Below are positions 55,632 through 64,000 of a DNA stretch of 64,000 bases, piece after piece. Below the pieces are notes generated by a model that saw only the letters and a list, made by a program, of their open reading frames with translations, was not told the origin of the DNA and ran no database searches. This DNA comes from an uncultured Clostridia bacterium. Its GTDB lineage: Bacteria; Bacillota; Clostridia; TANB77; CAG-508. Numbering within the stretch: the first letter of the stretch is position 1; the number at the start of each line of letters is the position of its first letter. The stretch spans positions 17,425 to 81,424 of the forward strand of contig CALXUS010000001.1 of assembly GCA_944391745.1 (NCBI GenBank), written 5' to 3'. The translations under genes were made by a program, and so were the position numbers.

Positions 55632-57044
55632 TTATTTAACTTTTTCCTGCTGATTTAATATTTTCAAAGTACTTTTTGCTTCTGCTATTTCTCCTTCACA
55701 TAAATTACTATCTTTGTCTATACTTGCAATCATTTGCGAATCAAGCTTTTCCAATCTCTTGGTCGACATAAATAAGCCATCATTAAACATCTCTAACTGA
55801 GGTAATTTTAATCTTTTTAAAAATTGATTCAATTCAAGAAATTCATTACCAACCTGTTTAATTTTAGGTAAATATAATAACTCTAAAGATTCACTTATTT
55901 CTAGACAATCTTTTCCTAATCTTTTTAATTTTGGAAATTTTGCTTCTTTTAAATTAGATAAAAATAAAAAACTATCTCCAACTTCCTCTAAATTAGGAAA
56001 TTCAACATATTCTAATATTTTTGTTCCCATAAATCCTTGGTTGCCAATTTTTTTCAAATTAGGTAAACTAACATTCTTAAGTTCCGGAGATATTTTGAAA
56101 AAATTATCTCCGGCTTCTTCCAAACTATTCATTTCTAATGTTTCTACTGTGTTTTTATTCATAAAATCATCTGGTAGAGTCTTAGTGTTATTATCTTTAT
56201 ATTTTATTATTCTATTGTTTTTATCAATAGTTATTTCTATTGGATTATCATACAATTTTTGTTTTATTATTAATGTTTTTCTTCCGTTTTCTTTTTTTGC
56301 TACTTTTATATCTTCTATTTCACCTATTACTTCTGGAAATGAATCTTTTAAACTTTGGTCAGCTAAAGAAATAGTTTTATTTTTTAAGTCCACAATATAG
56401 TAATTTATAAGTAATTGACTTTCTGGGTGTTCAAGCTTTTTTACATTACTATTTTTTATAATAATGTTTCCAGGACAAAAATATATTCCTTCCTTTTCTA
56501 AATTATATTTGTAATATTTTCCATTATTTGCACCTTGGTAATTATTTAAGTCAAATAATTGAATATTGCCTTTTTCAAATTCTAAACCTCTTTCTTTTAG
56601 TAATTTTTTAAAACTATAAGAAAGTCCTGGAATAATTCTATCCAAATCATTTCCATAAGTAGCATCTGGATTATTTACTGTATGATTATATCTGTTTTTT
56701 ATTGAGCAAGTACATATTCGGTTTTTCTCAAACTGAATACTCATTACAGATGTTCCATATTCATCTAATTCATAAGGATTTTTATCTGTAGTTATTTCTT
56801 CTTTTGTGGTTAACTCACTTTTTTGTATATATATATCCATTATAAATTGCTCAAATTCCTGTTCAGCTTCTTCTGATGTGATATCTTCATATAATGTTTT
56901 ACAGTTGTCTGAAAAAACACCTGTCAATATTTCAAATAACTCTCCCTCATTTTCTAAAATTGTTGGAAATATTTCTCTACACAGATGCATGAATTCTTCA
57001 CCATATTTCTTTTTTATTTTTTTAAGTTCTTTACTTTCTGCCAT
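55632..57044 (-). CDS. BspA-like leucine-rich-repeat protein, paralogue 5, internal deletion
   Basis: 470 residues, first gene of the array. The helical start (MAESKELKKIKKKYGEEFMH) is normal, but TDKNPYEL joins directly to DEYGTSVMSIQFEKN. About 65 residues present in all other paralogues (from LDEAGY to the NPxRE before DEYG) are missing in frame. The rest of the shared domain (NRYNHTVNNPDATYGNDLDR, GIYFCPGNIII) and about five repeats (about 300-420) remain, then the tail. Because the frame is kept, the protein may still be made, perhaps without one function. Confidence 0.85.
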   Translation of the reverse strand: MAESKELKKIKKKYGEEFMHLCREIFPTILENEGELFEILTGVFSDNCKTLYEDITSEEAEQEFEQFIMDIYIQKSELTTKEEITTDKNPYELDEYGTSVMSIQFEKNRICTCSIKNRYNHTVNNPDATYGNDLDRIIPGLSYSFKKLLKERGLEFEKGNIQLFDLNNYQGANNGKYYKYNLEKEGIYFCPGNIIIKNSNVKKLEHPESQLLINYYIVDLKNKTISLADQSLKDSFPEVIGEIEDIKVAKKENGRKTLIIKQKLYDNPIEITIDKNNRIIKYKDNNTKTLPDDFMNKNTVETLEMNSLEEAGDNFFKISPELKNVSLPNLKKIGNQGFMGTKILEYVEFPNLEEVGDSFLFLSNLKEAKFPKLKRLGKDCLEISESLELLYLPKIKQVGNEFLELNQFLKRLKLPQLEMFNDGLFMSTKRLEKLDSQMIASIDKDSNLCEGEIAEAKSTLKILNQQEKVK

Positions 57045-57055
57045 TTTTTATTTCC

Positions 57056-57355
57056 TTATCCATAAATTCTTTTTAAATAATTTTCTTTATTATCATAAAT
57101 TACCTTTATTACATCTACGTCATCTAAGCTTATATTTGCTTTTCCATATTTACTGTCTAAATTTCCAAATGTATATGCTAAGCTATATCCACCATAAGTT
57201 GGATTTAGAAGCTTAGAGTTAAAAATTAATGTGTCTCCTTCTTTTGGATTTATGTCTGTATCTAAAAATTCTAAATTAAGAGTATATTTTTTTCCTGTAC
57301 TATCTTGTAATTCATATACATAATTATCTTTTTTTAAAATATTTAATTCAATCAT
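57056..57355 (-). CDS. Small hypothetical beta-rich protein
   Basis: 99 residues from the ATG at 57355 (site AAAGGAG); an in-frame start at 57373 overlaps that site. Sequence: MIELNILKKDNYVYELQDST, KYTLNLEFLDTDINPKEGDT and LIFNSKLLNPTYGGYSLAYT, alternating strands that suggest an OB- or SH3-like barrel. I do not recognise it. It lies between the phosphoesterase gene and the LRR array with 19 and 11 nt gaps, so it is cotranscribed with both. Confidence 0.7.
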   Translation of the reverse strand: MIELNILKKDNYVYELQDSTGKKYTLNLEFLDTDINPKEGDTLIFNSKLLNPTYGGYSLAYTFGNLDSKYGKANISLDDVDVIKVIYDNKENYLKRIYG

Positions 57356-57374
57356 TTGTTTTCTCCTTTTCATT

Positions 57375-58079
57375 TTAGTTTATTTTATATAGCTTAAAAT
57401 CTAAATAATCACTACTCACTAATTTAAAATTTATTCCATCGTAATTACCTTCATAAGCTTCTTCATGAGATTCTCCGTGTAAATGACCATAAAGGCATGT
57501 TTCTACATTGTAGTCTTTCATAATTTTTATATAATTAGAAACTTTTATGTTTTTTTCTTCATCAGTTATTATTGGTGGATAGTGCATAATACAAATTATT
57601 TCTTTTTTTCCGAAATTGTCTATTCCGCTTTGTAATGAAAGTTTTAATCTTTCTTCTTCCCTATGGTTCATCTTATCGCTATTTTCTGTGTCATTTAATG
57701 TCCATCCTCTTGTGCCTGCAATTATTTTGTTTTCAAATAAATAACTGTTATTGTATAGAAAGTCTATATTTTCAAATTTATTTTTCTCTATAAATTCTCT
57801 CATTTTTGCAAGGGTTGTCCACCAATAGTCATGGTTTCCTTTAAGTAAAAGTTTTTTTCCAGGTAAATCATTTAAAAATTTAAAATCTTCATACATATCT
57901 TTCAAGTGCATTTCCCATGAAAAATCTCCTGGAAGTAAAACTAAATCATCATTAGATACAGTTTTTTCCCAGTTTTCTTTTATTTTTTGTTCATGATTTT
58001 TCCATTTTTGGCCAAATATATCCATTGGCTTTTCTTTATTTAAAGATAAGTGCAAATCTCCTATCGCATATATTGACAT
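57375..58079 (-). CDS. Calcineurin-like metallophosphoesterase
   Basis: 234 residues. The metal-binding signature is complete: AIGDLHL (D-x-H), LLPGDFSW (GD), LLLKGNHDYWW (GNHD), ICIMHYPPI (H) and LYGHLHG (GHxH). It should be a cytosolic two-metal phosphoesterase. Substrate unknown: nucleotide, phosphoprotein or cyclic nucleotide all possible. Located between tsaD (12 nt) and the small beta-rich gene. Confidence 0.92.
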   Translation of the reverse strand: MSIYAIGDLHLSLNKEKPMDIFGQKWKNHEQKIKENWEKTVSNDDLVLLPGDFSWEMHLKDMYEDFKFLNDLPGKKLLLKGNHDYWWTTLAKMREFIEKNKFENIDFLYNNSYLFENKIIAGTRGWTLNDTENSDKMNHREEERLKLSLQSGIDNFGKKEIICIMHYPPIITDEEKNIKVSNYIKIMKDYNVETCLYGHLHGESHEEAYEGNYDGINFKLVSSDYLDFKLYKIN

Positions 58080-58091
58080 TTGTTTCTCCTC

Positions 58092-59078
58092 TTATAACTT
58101 TAGATTAGGTACTGCGTTTAGAGTTAAATCATCTATTTTTCCATTAATGAAATTGTAATATCCTGCAGATGCTATCATTGCTGCATTATCTGTGCAAAGT
58201 TTTAGATCTGGCATATATACTTTAATGCCATTTACTTGTAATTTTTCAAATTCTTTTCTAATATATGAATTTGCTGAAACTCCTCCTGCAAGAACTATTT
58301 TTTTAGAGTCTATTTTTTCAATTGCTAATTTAACTTTTTCCATTAACATATCTGTTACTGCCTTTTCAAAACTTGCACATAGATTTTCTTTATTTATATC
58401 TGGCTCTTTGTGATGTAAATTAATTACAGCTGTCTTAATGCCACTAAAACTAAAATCTAGGCCTTCTATATGTGTTTTAGGTAATTCTATATTAGCTATT
58501 CCATTTATAGACATTTTGTCTATTTTAGGGCCTCCTGGATAGCCTAAGCCTATTACTCTTGCAACTTTATCAAAAGCTTCACCTATTGCATCATCCTTAG
58601 TCCTTCCTAACACCTCAAAATCTGTGTAATCTTTTACATTAACTAATTGAGTATTTCCTCCAGACATCATTACACATAAAAATGGTGGCTTAAGATCTTT
58701 GTAAGTAATATAATTTGCAGCTATATGACCTTGAATATGATTAACTCCTACTAATGGCTTATTTAAGGCATAGCTTAAAGCTTTGCCATAAGATAAACCT
58801 ACAAGCAAAGCTCCAACTAATCCTGGTCCATAAGTACATGCTACTGCGCTAATTTCATTTAAATTTATATTTGCATCTTCAATTGCTTTTTTTGCTACAT
58901 CAGATATATTGTCTATGTGATTTCTTGAAGCAATTTCAGGTACAACCCCTCCATATACAGTATGTATTGGAATTTGTGTATTAATTACATTGGATAATAC
59001 AATCCTACCATTTTTAACTACTGATACTGCTGTTTCATCACAACTTGATTCAATTCCTAGTATATATACATCCTCCAT
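58092..59078 (-). CDS. tsaD: tRNA N6-adenosine threonylcarbamoyltransferase TsaD
   Basis: Transfers threonylcarbamoyl to A37 of ANN-decoding tRNAs, with TsaB and TsaE (not seen here). 328 residues, ASKHA fold. It starts [16 protein letters not shown]; metal-binding HIQGH in [13 protein letters not shown] (about 110); nucleotide-binding [13 protein letters not shown] and [16 protein letters not shown] after AAAGGAC. Essential in most bacteria. Confidence 0.97.
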   Translation of the reverse strand: MEDVYILGIESSCDETAVSVVKNGRIVLSNVINTQIPIHTVYGGVVPEIASRNHIDNISDVAKKAIEDANINLNEISAVACTYGPGLVGALLVGLSYGKALSYALNKPLVGVNHIQGHIAANYITYKDLKPPFLCVMMSGGNTQLVNVKDYTDFEVLGRTKDDAIGEAFDKVARVIGLGYPGGPKIDKMSINGIANIELPKTHIEGLDFSFSGIKTAVINLHHKEPDINKENLCASFEKAVTDMLMEKVKLAIEKIDSKKIVLAGGVSANSYIRKEFEKLQVNGIKVYMPDLKLCTDNAAMIASAGYYNFINGKIDDLTLNAVPNLKL

Positions 59079-59170
59079 TTTATTGTCCTTTCATTATAGT
59101 CATTTAATATTTTATATAATTATTATGTGTATATATAATATAACAATATTTAATGTTATTTATTTAATAT

Positions 59171-59917
59171 TTATACTAATACTCCCACAATCCAAACCAT
59201 TAAGTTTAAAAGTCCAGTATTGATTAATTTTATTATTGGGCTTATTACAAATGATGCAAGTGGTGTTATCCATAAAATTATAAATGCTATATATAATATT
59301 CTTTCATGTGATTCAAACCAATCTCTTTGTTTTCTTGGAAGAAGTGCTACTAATATTTTTGAACCATCTAATGGTGGAAGTGGTATTAAATTAAATACTC
59401 CAAGACCAACATTCATAGATATTATATTAACTATTATCAATGAAACTATTTGCCCTGTTTGAGATATTAAAAATGTTACTCCAAAAGCTAATATAAATGC
59501 ATAAATTATGCTAAATATTATTGCGAGTATTAAGTTTATAGCAGGACCTGCTAAGGCTACTAATGCATTACCTTTTCTAATAGTAATTGTTCTATTAAAA
59601 TTATTTGAATTAATTTGTACGGGTCTACCCCATCCAAATCCTGCAAAAAGTAACATTAGCATTCCTATTGGTTCCATATGTTTAAATGGATTTAATGTTA
59701 ATCTTCCTTGCCTTCTAGGTGTATCATCTCCAAGTTTATCTGCCATCCATGCGTGAGCAAATTCATGAAATGTCATTGCAATTATTACTCCAGGAATACT
59801 TAGCACTAGTGCTAGAAGTGCTCCTGGTGAATATATATAATATCTTAAATTTTCAGCAATTAAGATGATAATTAATATTATCATCCAAGAATTCATTCCA
59901 AATCCTCCAAAAAACAT
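59171..59917 (-). CDS. Site-2 protease family (M50) membrane metalloprotease
   Basis: 248 residues, mostly membrane helices (about 10-28, 30-55, 100-120, 130-155, 160-190, 200-235). The zinc motif HEFAHAW (HExxH, about 50) and the second motif NLIPLPPLDGSKIL (LDG Asp ligand) mark an M50B-like protease. No PDZ domain. It is the short YwhC/YdcA-type rather than RseP or SpoIVFB. Substrate not known. Confidence 0.9.
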   Translation of the reverse strand: MFFGGFGMNSWMIILIIILIAENLRYYIYSPGALLALVLSIPGVIIAMTFHEFAHAWMADKLGDDTPRRQGRLTLNPFKHMEPIGMLMLLFAGFGWGRPVQINSNNFNRTITIRKGNALVALAGPAINLILAIIFSIIYAFILAFGVTFLISQTGQIVSLIIVNIISMNVGLGVFNLIPLPPLDGSKILVALLPRKQRDWFESHERILYIAFIILWITPLASFVISPIIKLINTGLLNLMVWIVGVLV

Positions 59918-59942
59918 TTAATCTTTCTCCTTTATAAATTAA

Positions 59943-61625
59943 CTATTTAGATTTTTCTTTTTCAATATTATAATTTTTATTTGGTACAAAAACATCTAAT
60001 CCATTCACTTTTTGTTGAGGATATCTTTTTTGTAGGTCAAATTCAGGATTTCTTACATATCTATCCTCTTTTTCACTATATGCACCCATTATAAAATTTG
60101 GCAATAAAGTAGTCTTTGATATATGATCATTATCAAATCTTTCTTGTACTTTCCAAATTGGAATGGCACTAGCATTTTCATCTCTATATATTGCATTTGT
60201 TGGCACACATATAGCTATTCTTGTTTTACTGAATAATGGATAGTTTAGTAAATGATATAATTCTTCTCCATCAGGTGTATATTTGCTTTTTTGTAGTCTA
60301 ACTGTAAAAGTTAAATCTTGTGCTGTTTCACTATTTTCATATTTATTTCTATTTCTTAAGCCTTCTTTAAAGAAAGATTGATAGTCGTCTTCATTAGAAG
60401 TATGTATTCCCACAATTGAATTTGGATTATAAAATTGCTTTTCAATGTCTTCACAAAATTCTTTTGGCAAAGTTTCTTCTGCTTTTAAATAATTATATAA
60501 CATACCATCAATATCAAGCCAAGCATTATTTTTATTTCCTTCTCTAAAATCCTTTATAATATTTACTCTAGATTTTTTAGCTTTTTCTATAGCTTCAAAT
60601 AAAGGCATCATTCCTTTAATATTAAAATTATAAACAACATCTTTATACGAAAATCCTCTATAACTTTGTAATTTATCGATTTTTTCTTTAATCAACATTA
60701 GGTGTTGAATATCTTGATCAACAAATTCATCTTTTATTTTCTTTCTTTCTTGCGCCTTTTCATCAATTGTTCTTCTAAATTTATTTAAATAAGATTCAAT
60801 GAATCTTTCATCTATTTCAGTTTTATCTAACAATTCTGGTAATCTTTTAAAATCTTCTAAACTTTCAGGCGTAGGTAAAAACTGATCATATTCTGGGTTT
60901 AATAATATATTTCTGTTATTATAAACATCTTCCATAGTTATATTAATTTTTCTTTTTTCATCTGCACTTAAGTTTTTTATAAGTTGAGGATATTTAAGTA
61001 CCAATTCTTTATCTATTTGCCCTGTTATCCTTATTCCAGGGAAATTAATCAGATTTGGATTATCTCTTAAATACTGTACATCAAACTCATTGCAACCATA
61101 TTTTAATAATTTATCTATACTTTCATCTGTTAAACTTTTTGGATTCTTGCTCATGAACATATCTACCCAGTATTTAATTGCATAACTATCAGGTTTTTGT
61201 AATTTAATTAATTCTTCATTACTAAGAAAAGCTTTTAAAGCTTCTGGTATATCTTTAGGTTCTAACCACTTAGTCGTTTTACTTAGATAATCACTTGTTT
61301 CTTCAAAATCTAGAGTTGGATCCATATCTTTTAAAAGTTCAATACCATTTAAGTCATATACATTAATTCTCCTTACAAAATTACCATCTTCATCTACCGA
61401 AGAGTAATCTTTTACTTTTTTTAATAATCTATTGTTTCTTTTTATTTCTTCTTGAATTACATAAGAAGCAAAAGCTTTATATTTTGGTTTAATTTCAAAA
61501 AAAATTCTATATAATTCATCAGTATTTTCATTTTCATGCAAAGTTTTTATAATTTTTTTTCTTAAAAATCTTTTATTTATCTTATCTAGAAAACTATCTT
61601 TTTCCTTTACCATTAGTTTTTCCAT
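59943..61625 (-). CDS. Unrecognised 560-residue protein
   Basis: No signal peptide or membrane segments. A basic helical start (about 1-70, KINKRFLRKKIIKTLHENEN) is followed by a long, mostly helical middle (about 100-400) and a C-terminal alpha/beta domain (about 410-540) with VGIHTSNEDDYQSFFKEGLR, TFTVRLQKS, LLNYPLFSKTRIAICVP and PIWKVQERF. The H-T-S followed by an FFKEGL turn recalls the entry motif of ADP-ribosyltransferase-like folds (H-G-T then xxxGL), but the later Tyr and Glu elements are not clear, so I do not assign it. Spacing: 25 nt to the M50 gene and 31 nt after lysS. Confidence 0.65.
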   Translation of the reverse strand: MEKLMVKEKDSFLDKINKRFLRKKIIKTLHENENTDELYRIFFEIKPKYKAFASYVIQEEIKRNNRLLKKVKDYSSVDEDGNFVRRINVYDLNGIELLKDMDPTLDFEETSDYLSKTTKWLEPKDIPEALKAFLSNEELIKLQKPDSYAIKYWVDMFMSKNPKSLTDESIDKLLKYGCNEFDVQYLRDNPNLINFPGIRITGQIDKELVLKYPQLIKNLSADEKRKINITMEDVYNNRNILLNPEYDQFLPTPESLEDFKRLPELLDKTEIDERFIESYLNKFRRTIDEKAQERKKIKDEFVDQDIQHLMLIKEKIDKLQSYRGFSYKDVVYNFNIKGMMPLFEAIEKAKKSRVNIIKDFREGNKNNAWLDIDGMLYNYLKAEETLPKEFCEDIEKQFYNPNSIVGIHTSNEDDYQSFFKEGLRNRNKYENSETAQDLTFTVRLQKSKYTPDGEELYHLLNYPLFSKTRIAICVPTNAIYRDENASAIPIWKVQERFDNDHISKTTLLPNFIMGAYSEKEDRYVRNPEFDLQKRYPQQKVNGLDVFVPNKNYNIEKEKSK

Positions 61626-61656
61626 ATCTTTTCTCCTTTTTTATTTTATAATATTT

Positions 61657-63138
61657 TTAATTTAAAGGTTTCATTGTTGGGAATAAAAGTACATCTCTTA
61701 TTGATGCTGAATTTGTAAGAAGCATAATAAGTCTATCTAATCCTATTCCTAATCCTCCTGTTGGTGGTAAACCTATTTCTAGTGCATTTACAAAGTCTTC
61801 ATCCATCATACCCGCTTCTTCATCACCATTTGCTCTAGCTTCTGCTTGCTTTTTTAATCTTTCATATTGATCTATTGGGTCATTTAATTCTGAATAAGCA
61901 TTTCCGTATTCTCTACCACCAATAAATACTTCAAATCTTTCTGTTAAACTTGGATTGTCTTTCTTTCTCTTTGTAAGTGGAGATACTTCAACTGGATAGT
62001 CCATTATAAATGTTGGTTGTATTAATGTTTCTTCTACAAATGTTTCAAAGAATTCATTTATAATGTGACCTCTTGTTGTTTTGCCTTCTTCTAATTCTAC
62101 ACCTTTTTCATCAGCTAGTTTTCTTGCTTCTTCATCAGTTTTAACTTCATTAAAGTCTATTCCTGTTTTTTCTTTGATTGCATCTATCATAGTAATTCTT
62201 TTCCAAGGTGTAGATAAGTCTAAATCTAATCCTTGATAATTTATCTTCAAAGTTCCATTTACTTTCATACATAATCTTGTAATTATTTCTTCTGTAATAT
62301 CCATCATATCATTATAATCTTCATAAGCTGCATATAACTCAACATTTGTAAATTCTGGATTATGCTTTATGTCCATTCCTTCGTTTCTAAAGTTTTTGCA
62401 TACTTCATAAACCTTGTCAAATCCACCAACTATTAATCTTTTTAAGTTAAGCTCTGGTGCAATTCTTAAGTACATATCTAAATCTAATGTGTTATGATGT
62501 GTTTTAAATGGTCTTGCAGCATCACCTGTAATTAGGTTATTTAAAATTGGTGTTTCTACTTCTAAGTAACCTTTTTCATCAAGTATATTTCTTAATTCTT
62601 TGATTATCATACTTCTTTTAATGAAAGTATCTCTAACTTCTGGATTTACTATTAAATCTACATATCTTTGTCTATATCTTAAGTCTGTATCTTTTAACCC
62701 ATGGAATTTTTCTGGTAATGGTTTTAAAGATTTTGTAAGTAATGTAACTTCTTTTGCATGGATAGATATTTCACCTGTACGTGTTTTAAATACAAAACCT
62801 GTTATTCCTATAATATCTCCAATATCATCTTCCTTGAATTGTTTGTAGCTTTCTTCTCCTAAATCATTTATGCTAACATAACTTTGGATTTTTCCTTCAC
62901 CATCTTGGATATGACAAAAAGAGGCCTTACCCATTATTCTTTTAGCCATTAATCTTCCTGCTATTGTTACGTCTTTGCCTTCTAGTTCATCATAATTATC
63001 TATAACTTGTTTTGTTGTATGTGTTCTATTAAATTTTGTTATTTGAAAAGGATCCTTTCCTTCTGCTCTTAATTTATCTAATTTTTCTCTTCTAACTTGC
63101 ATTAAATGATCCATATCTAATTCTTGATTTTCTTCCAT
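61657..63138 (-). CDS. lysS: Lysyl-tRNA synthetase, class II
   Basis: 493 residues from the ATG at 63138 (site AAAGGAA); an in-frame start at 63207 is rejected since it precedes the promoter's -10. N-terminal OB-fold (about 50-150, [21 protein letters not shown]). Class II motif 2 [18 protein letters not shown] and motif 3 [14 protein letters not shown] are intact. Consensus promoter 63175-63203. No T-box between promoter and gene. Confidence 0.97.
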   Translation of the reverse strand: MEENQELDMDHLMQVRREKLDKLRAEGKDPFQITKFNRTHTTKQVIDNYDELEGKDVTIAGRLMAKRIMGKASFCHIQDGEGKIQSYVSINDLGEESYKQFKEDDIGDIIGITGFVFKTRTGEISIHAKEVTLLTKSLKPLPEKFHGLKDTDLRYRQRYVDLIVNPEVRDTFIKRSMIIKELRNILDEKGYLEVETPILNNLITGDAARPFKTHHNTLDLDMYLRIAPELNLKRLIVGGFDKVYEVCKNFRNEGMDIKHNPEFTNVELYAAYEDYNDMMDITEEIITRLCMKVNGTLKINYQGLDLDLSTPWKRITMIDAIKEKTGIDFNEVKTDEEARKLADEKGVELEEGKTTRGHIINEFFETFVEETLIQPTFIMDYPVEVSPLTKRKKDNPSLTERFEVFIGGREYGNAYSELNDPIDQYERLKKQAEARANGDEEAGMMDEDFVNALEIGLPPTGGLGIGLDRLIMLLTNSASIRDVLLFPTMKPLN

Positions 63139-63174
63139 TTTTCTCAATTCCTTTCTCTTTATCAATATGATAAT

Positions 63175-63203
63175 ATTATACCTTATATTCCACTTTTTGT
63201 AAA
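63175..63203 (-). promoter_or_regulatory. Consensus promoter of lysS
   Basis: TTTACA (63203-63198), 17 nt, TATAAT (63180-63175), 36 nt before the start codon, downstream of the sRNA terminator. This argues that the sRNA is not a lysS leader. Confidence 0.78.
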
Positions 63204-63271
63204 CCATTTGTAATTATTTTAGTTTCTGTAATTATTCTATTTTTTTATAAATTTATAATTTTTATTTACAC

Positions 63272-63504
63272 ACGAAAAAGACCCTCCAACAGGAGGGTCT
63301 CCCAAAGGCCAATATTAGTCACTCTTGCTATTGCAAAAATGGTATAAGCCTTTGTCGTGCTTTGCAATTCTACTGTTGGGGGCAATCGATTAGGTGTTTC
63401 GTGGAGTGATAGATTATATAATGGCGGATTCTTGGAGGTAATCGATCAATGAGCAATGATGTTTAGAATTGCAATTCGTATCACAAATAAGCGATACAAG
63501 CACT
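63272..63504 (-). ncRNA. Structured small RNA candidate, C-rich loops, class unknown
   Basis: A transcript of about 230 nt is delimited by a perfect promoter and a strong terminator, with no frame of coding quality. Nested stems: 63474-63464 pairs with 63372-63362 (11 bp), and inside it 63446-63439 pairs with 63392-63385 (8 bp). A local hairpin GTATC/GATAC lies near the 5' end, with outer GTGCTT/AAGCAC pairing, and AAAGGC/GCCTTT encloses a TTGC/GCAA hairpin near the 3' end. ACCUCC (63439-63434) and CCCCC (63382-63378) fall in loops and could pair with Shine-Dalgarno sites, as in C-rich regulatory sRNAs of Firmicutes (inference). A 6S-like fold is a less supported alternative. No T-box, lysine riboswitch, SRP or tmRNA motif was found. 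Confidence 0.7.
63279..63300 (-). terminator. Terminator of the small RNA
   Basis: 9-bp stem AGACCCTCC/GGAGGGTCT with a 4-nt loop and TTTTTC on the minus strand. Confidence 0.93.
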
Positions 63505-63510
63505 GTTCAT

Positions 63511-63539
63511 ATTATATCATTGTCATCAATTTATGTCAA
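63511..63539 (-). promoter_or_regulatory. Perfect consensus promoter of the small RNA
   Basis: TTGACA (63539-63534), 17 nt, TATAAT (63516-63511): exact sigma-A consensus. It lies 118 nt past the stop of the surface-protein gene and after that gene's terminator. Confidence 0.88.
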
Positions 63540-63623
63540 CACTTTTTTTGCTTTTTTGACGAACTTTTTAATAAAATCTCTGTTTTTTAGTATTTTTTTG
63601 CGTAATCCTAATTTACGTAAAAA

Positions 63624-63648
63624 GAAAGACTTATTTAATAAGTCTTTC
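63624..63648 (-). terminator. Terminator after the surface-protein gene
   Basis: 10-bp arms GAAAGACTTA/TAAGTCTTTC, with T-runs on both sides, just downstream of the leftward gene's stop at 63657. Confidence 0.8.
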
Positions 63649-63656
63649 CTTTTTTA

Positions 63657-64000
63657 TTATTTTTGTTTTTTATTGTGCTTTGTCTTTATTTTTACTAGTG
63701 GTTTTAATCCTTTTTCTTTTCTATTGTTTCCTATTGTAACTAATGCCTTTCTTGTTATTAAGAAAATTCCTCCTGCTATCATTATTCCTAGTCCTATTTC
63801 ATATATTTCTTTAGTTCCTAGGCTTCCGCTTGATGGGAATACAAACATTTTTTTATTTGGCAACAGTAATTCTCCAGAATCTGTTTCTGCTAATGCAGGT
63901 GGATTACCTATTGCTGTTATTCTTATTTTAGTTCCATTTACAGTTACTATTGTATTATCATTTTCATCATAGTCACCATATATGAATTCTATTTTCCATT
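63657..64000 (-). CDS. Cell-wall-anchored surface protein, C-terminal fragment
   Basis: 114 codons are open from the window edge to the stop at 63657; the N-terminus is outside. Visible: a beta-strand-rich stretch (WKIEFIYGDYDENDNTIVTV, PPALAETDSGELLLPNKKMF), then a sortase-like sorting signal in which FPSSG stands in for LPxTG, the usual Gly-x-x-Gly-Thr linker (SLGTKEIYEIGLGI), a membrane helix (about residues 67-85 of the fragment), and a Lys/Arg-rich tail. So a cell-wall-anchored protein, perhaps a pilin or collagen-binding B-type protein, is likely. Anchoring by a sortase with relaxed specificity is inferred. Confidence 0.7.
   Translation of the reverse strand, partial: WKIEFIYGDYDENDNTIVTVNGTKIRITAIGNPPALAETDSGELLLPNKKMFVFPSSGSLGTKEIYEIGLGIMIAGGIFLITRKALVTIGNNRKEKGLKPLVKIKTKHNKKQK

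Noticed and set aside
46955..57044. CRISPR-like or satellite repeats
   Set aside because: The regular periodicity is about 69 nt and is protein-level (23-residue LRRs); no identical spaced DNA repeats.
63272..63504. T-box or lysine riboswitch for lysS
   Set aside because: No T-box GGTGG/ACCGCG-type motif and no lysine-riboswitch core are seen, and lysS has its own promoter after the terminator.
63469..63972. 167-codon plus-strand open frame at the right end
   Set aside because: It overlaps the small-RNA promoter and is antisense to the surface-protein gene; its composition is that of antisense membrane-like noise.

Overview
The window comes from a very A+T-rich, spore-forming Firmicute, most likely an uncultured gut clostridium (inference). 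The support is codon use, Shine-Dalgarno sites with ATG/TTG/GTG starts, sigma-K and SpoVT genes, a glycolytic gap-pgk-tpiA-gpmI block, the GGGtGRT/NifU-like pair and BspA-type leucine-rich repeat proteins. No rRNA, CRISPR array, prophage or transposase gene was found. Both ends cut through genes: a GNAT-like acetyltransferase on the left and a cell-wall-anchored surface protein on the right.

Layout. 0-7 kb: GNAT-like gene, Nat-type ABC exporter, pilin-like protein with a LamG-like tail, Mg2+ P-type ATPase. 7-14 kb: frameshifted dapA, a palindromic repeat, DUF4363/DUF421 membrane pair, holin-like protein, frameshifted DUF2207 protein, Rieske-FAD oxidoreductase, TspO, and hsp20 with a degenerate CIRCE operator. 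14-18.3 kb: glucosaminidase, CmpB-like membrane protein, sigK, U32 protein. 18.5-22.7 kb: a leftward operon of a SIS sugar-isomerase-like protein, a GTP cyclohydrolase II-like protein, a CYTH protein, an unrecognised protein and, 5 nt after its stop codon, a tRNA-like element. This operon has its own consensus promoter and a terminator. I know of no described pathway with this content and rate it the strongest candidate for a new system. 22.8-31 kb: GGGtGRT and Fe-S scaffold genes, a YezG immunity gene, glycolysis. 31-36 kb: deoD, CapA, spoVT, a small cassette gene, metG. 36.1-41.8 kb: a two-component system plus ABC transporter, flanked by two identical 70-bp palindromes in opposite orientation, with three TGAC repeats at the ABC promoter. 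42-46.2 kb: another cassette gene, then tig-clpP-clpX.

46.2-57.1 kb holds five tandem leucine-rich-repeat paralogues. Each has the same long N-terminal region (shortened by a deletion in one copy) and no signal peptide. Three copies are damaged: one has a frameshift, one two nonsense codons, one an internal deletion. 57-63.1 kb: phosphoesterase, tsaD, M50 protease, an unrecognised 560-residue protein, lysS. 63.27-63.50 kb: an apparent small RNA with consensus promoter, nested stems, C-rich loops and a strong terminator.

Two genome-scale patterns recur. First, three short genes (29.3, 34.2, 42.0 kb) are clearly richer in G+C than their surroundings, and each has a private consensus promoter and terminator, like moron-style cassettes. 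Second, at least seven genes carry single-base frameshifts or nonsense codons, several at short homopolymers. The window therefore holds either real gene decay or uncorrected assembly errors, and reads are needed to tell.
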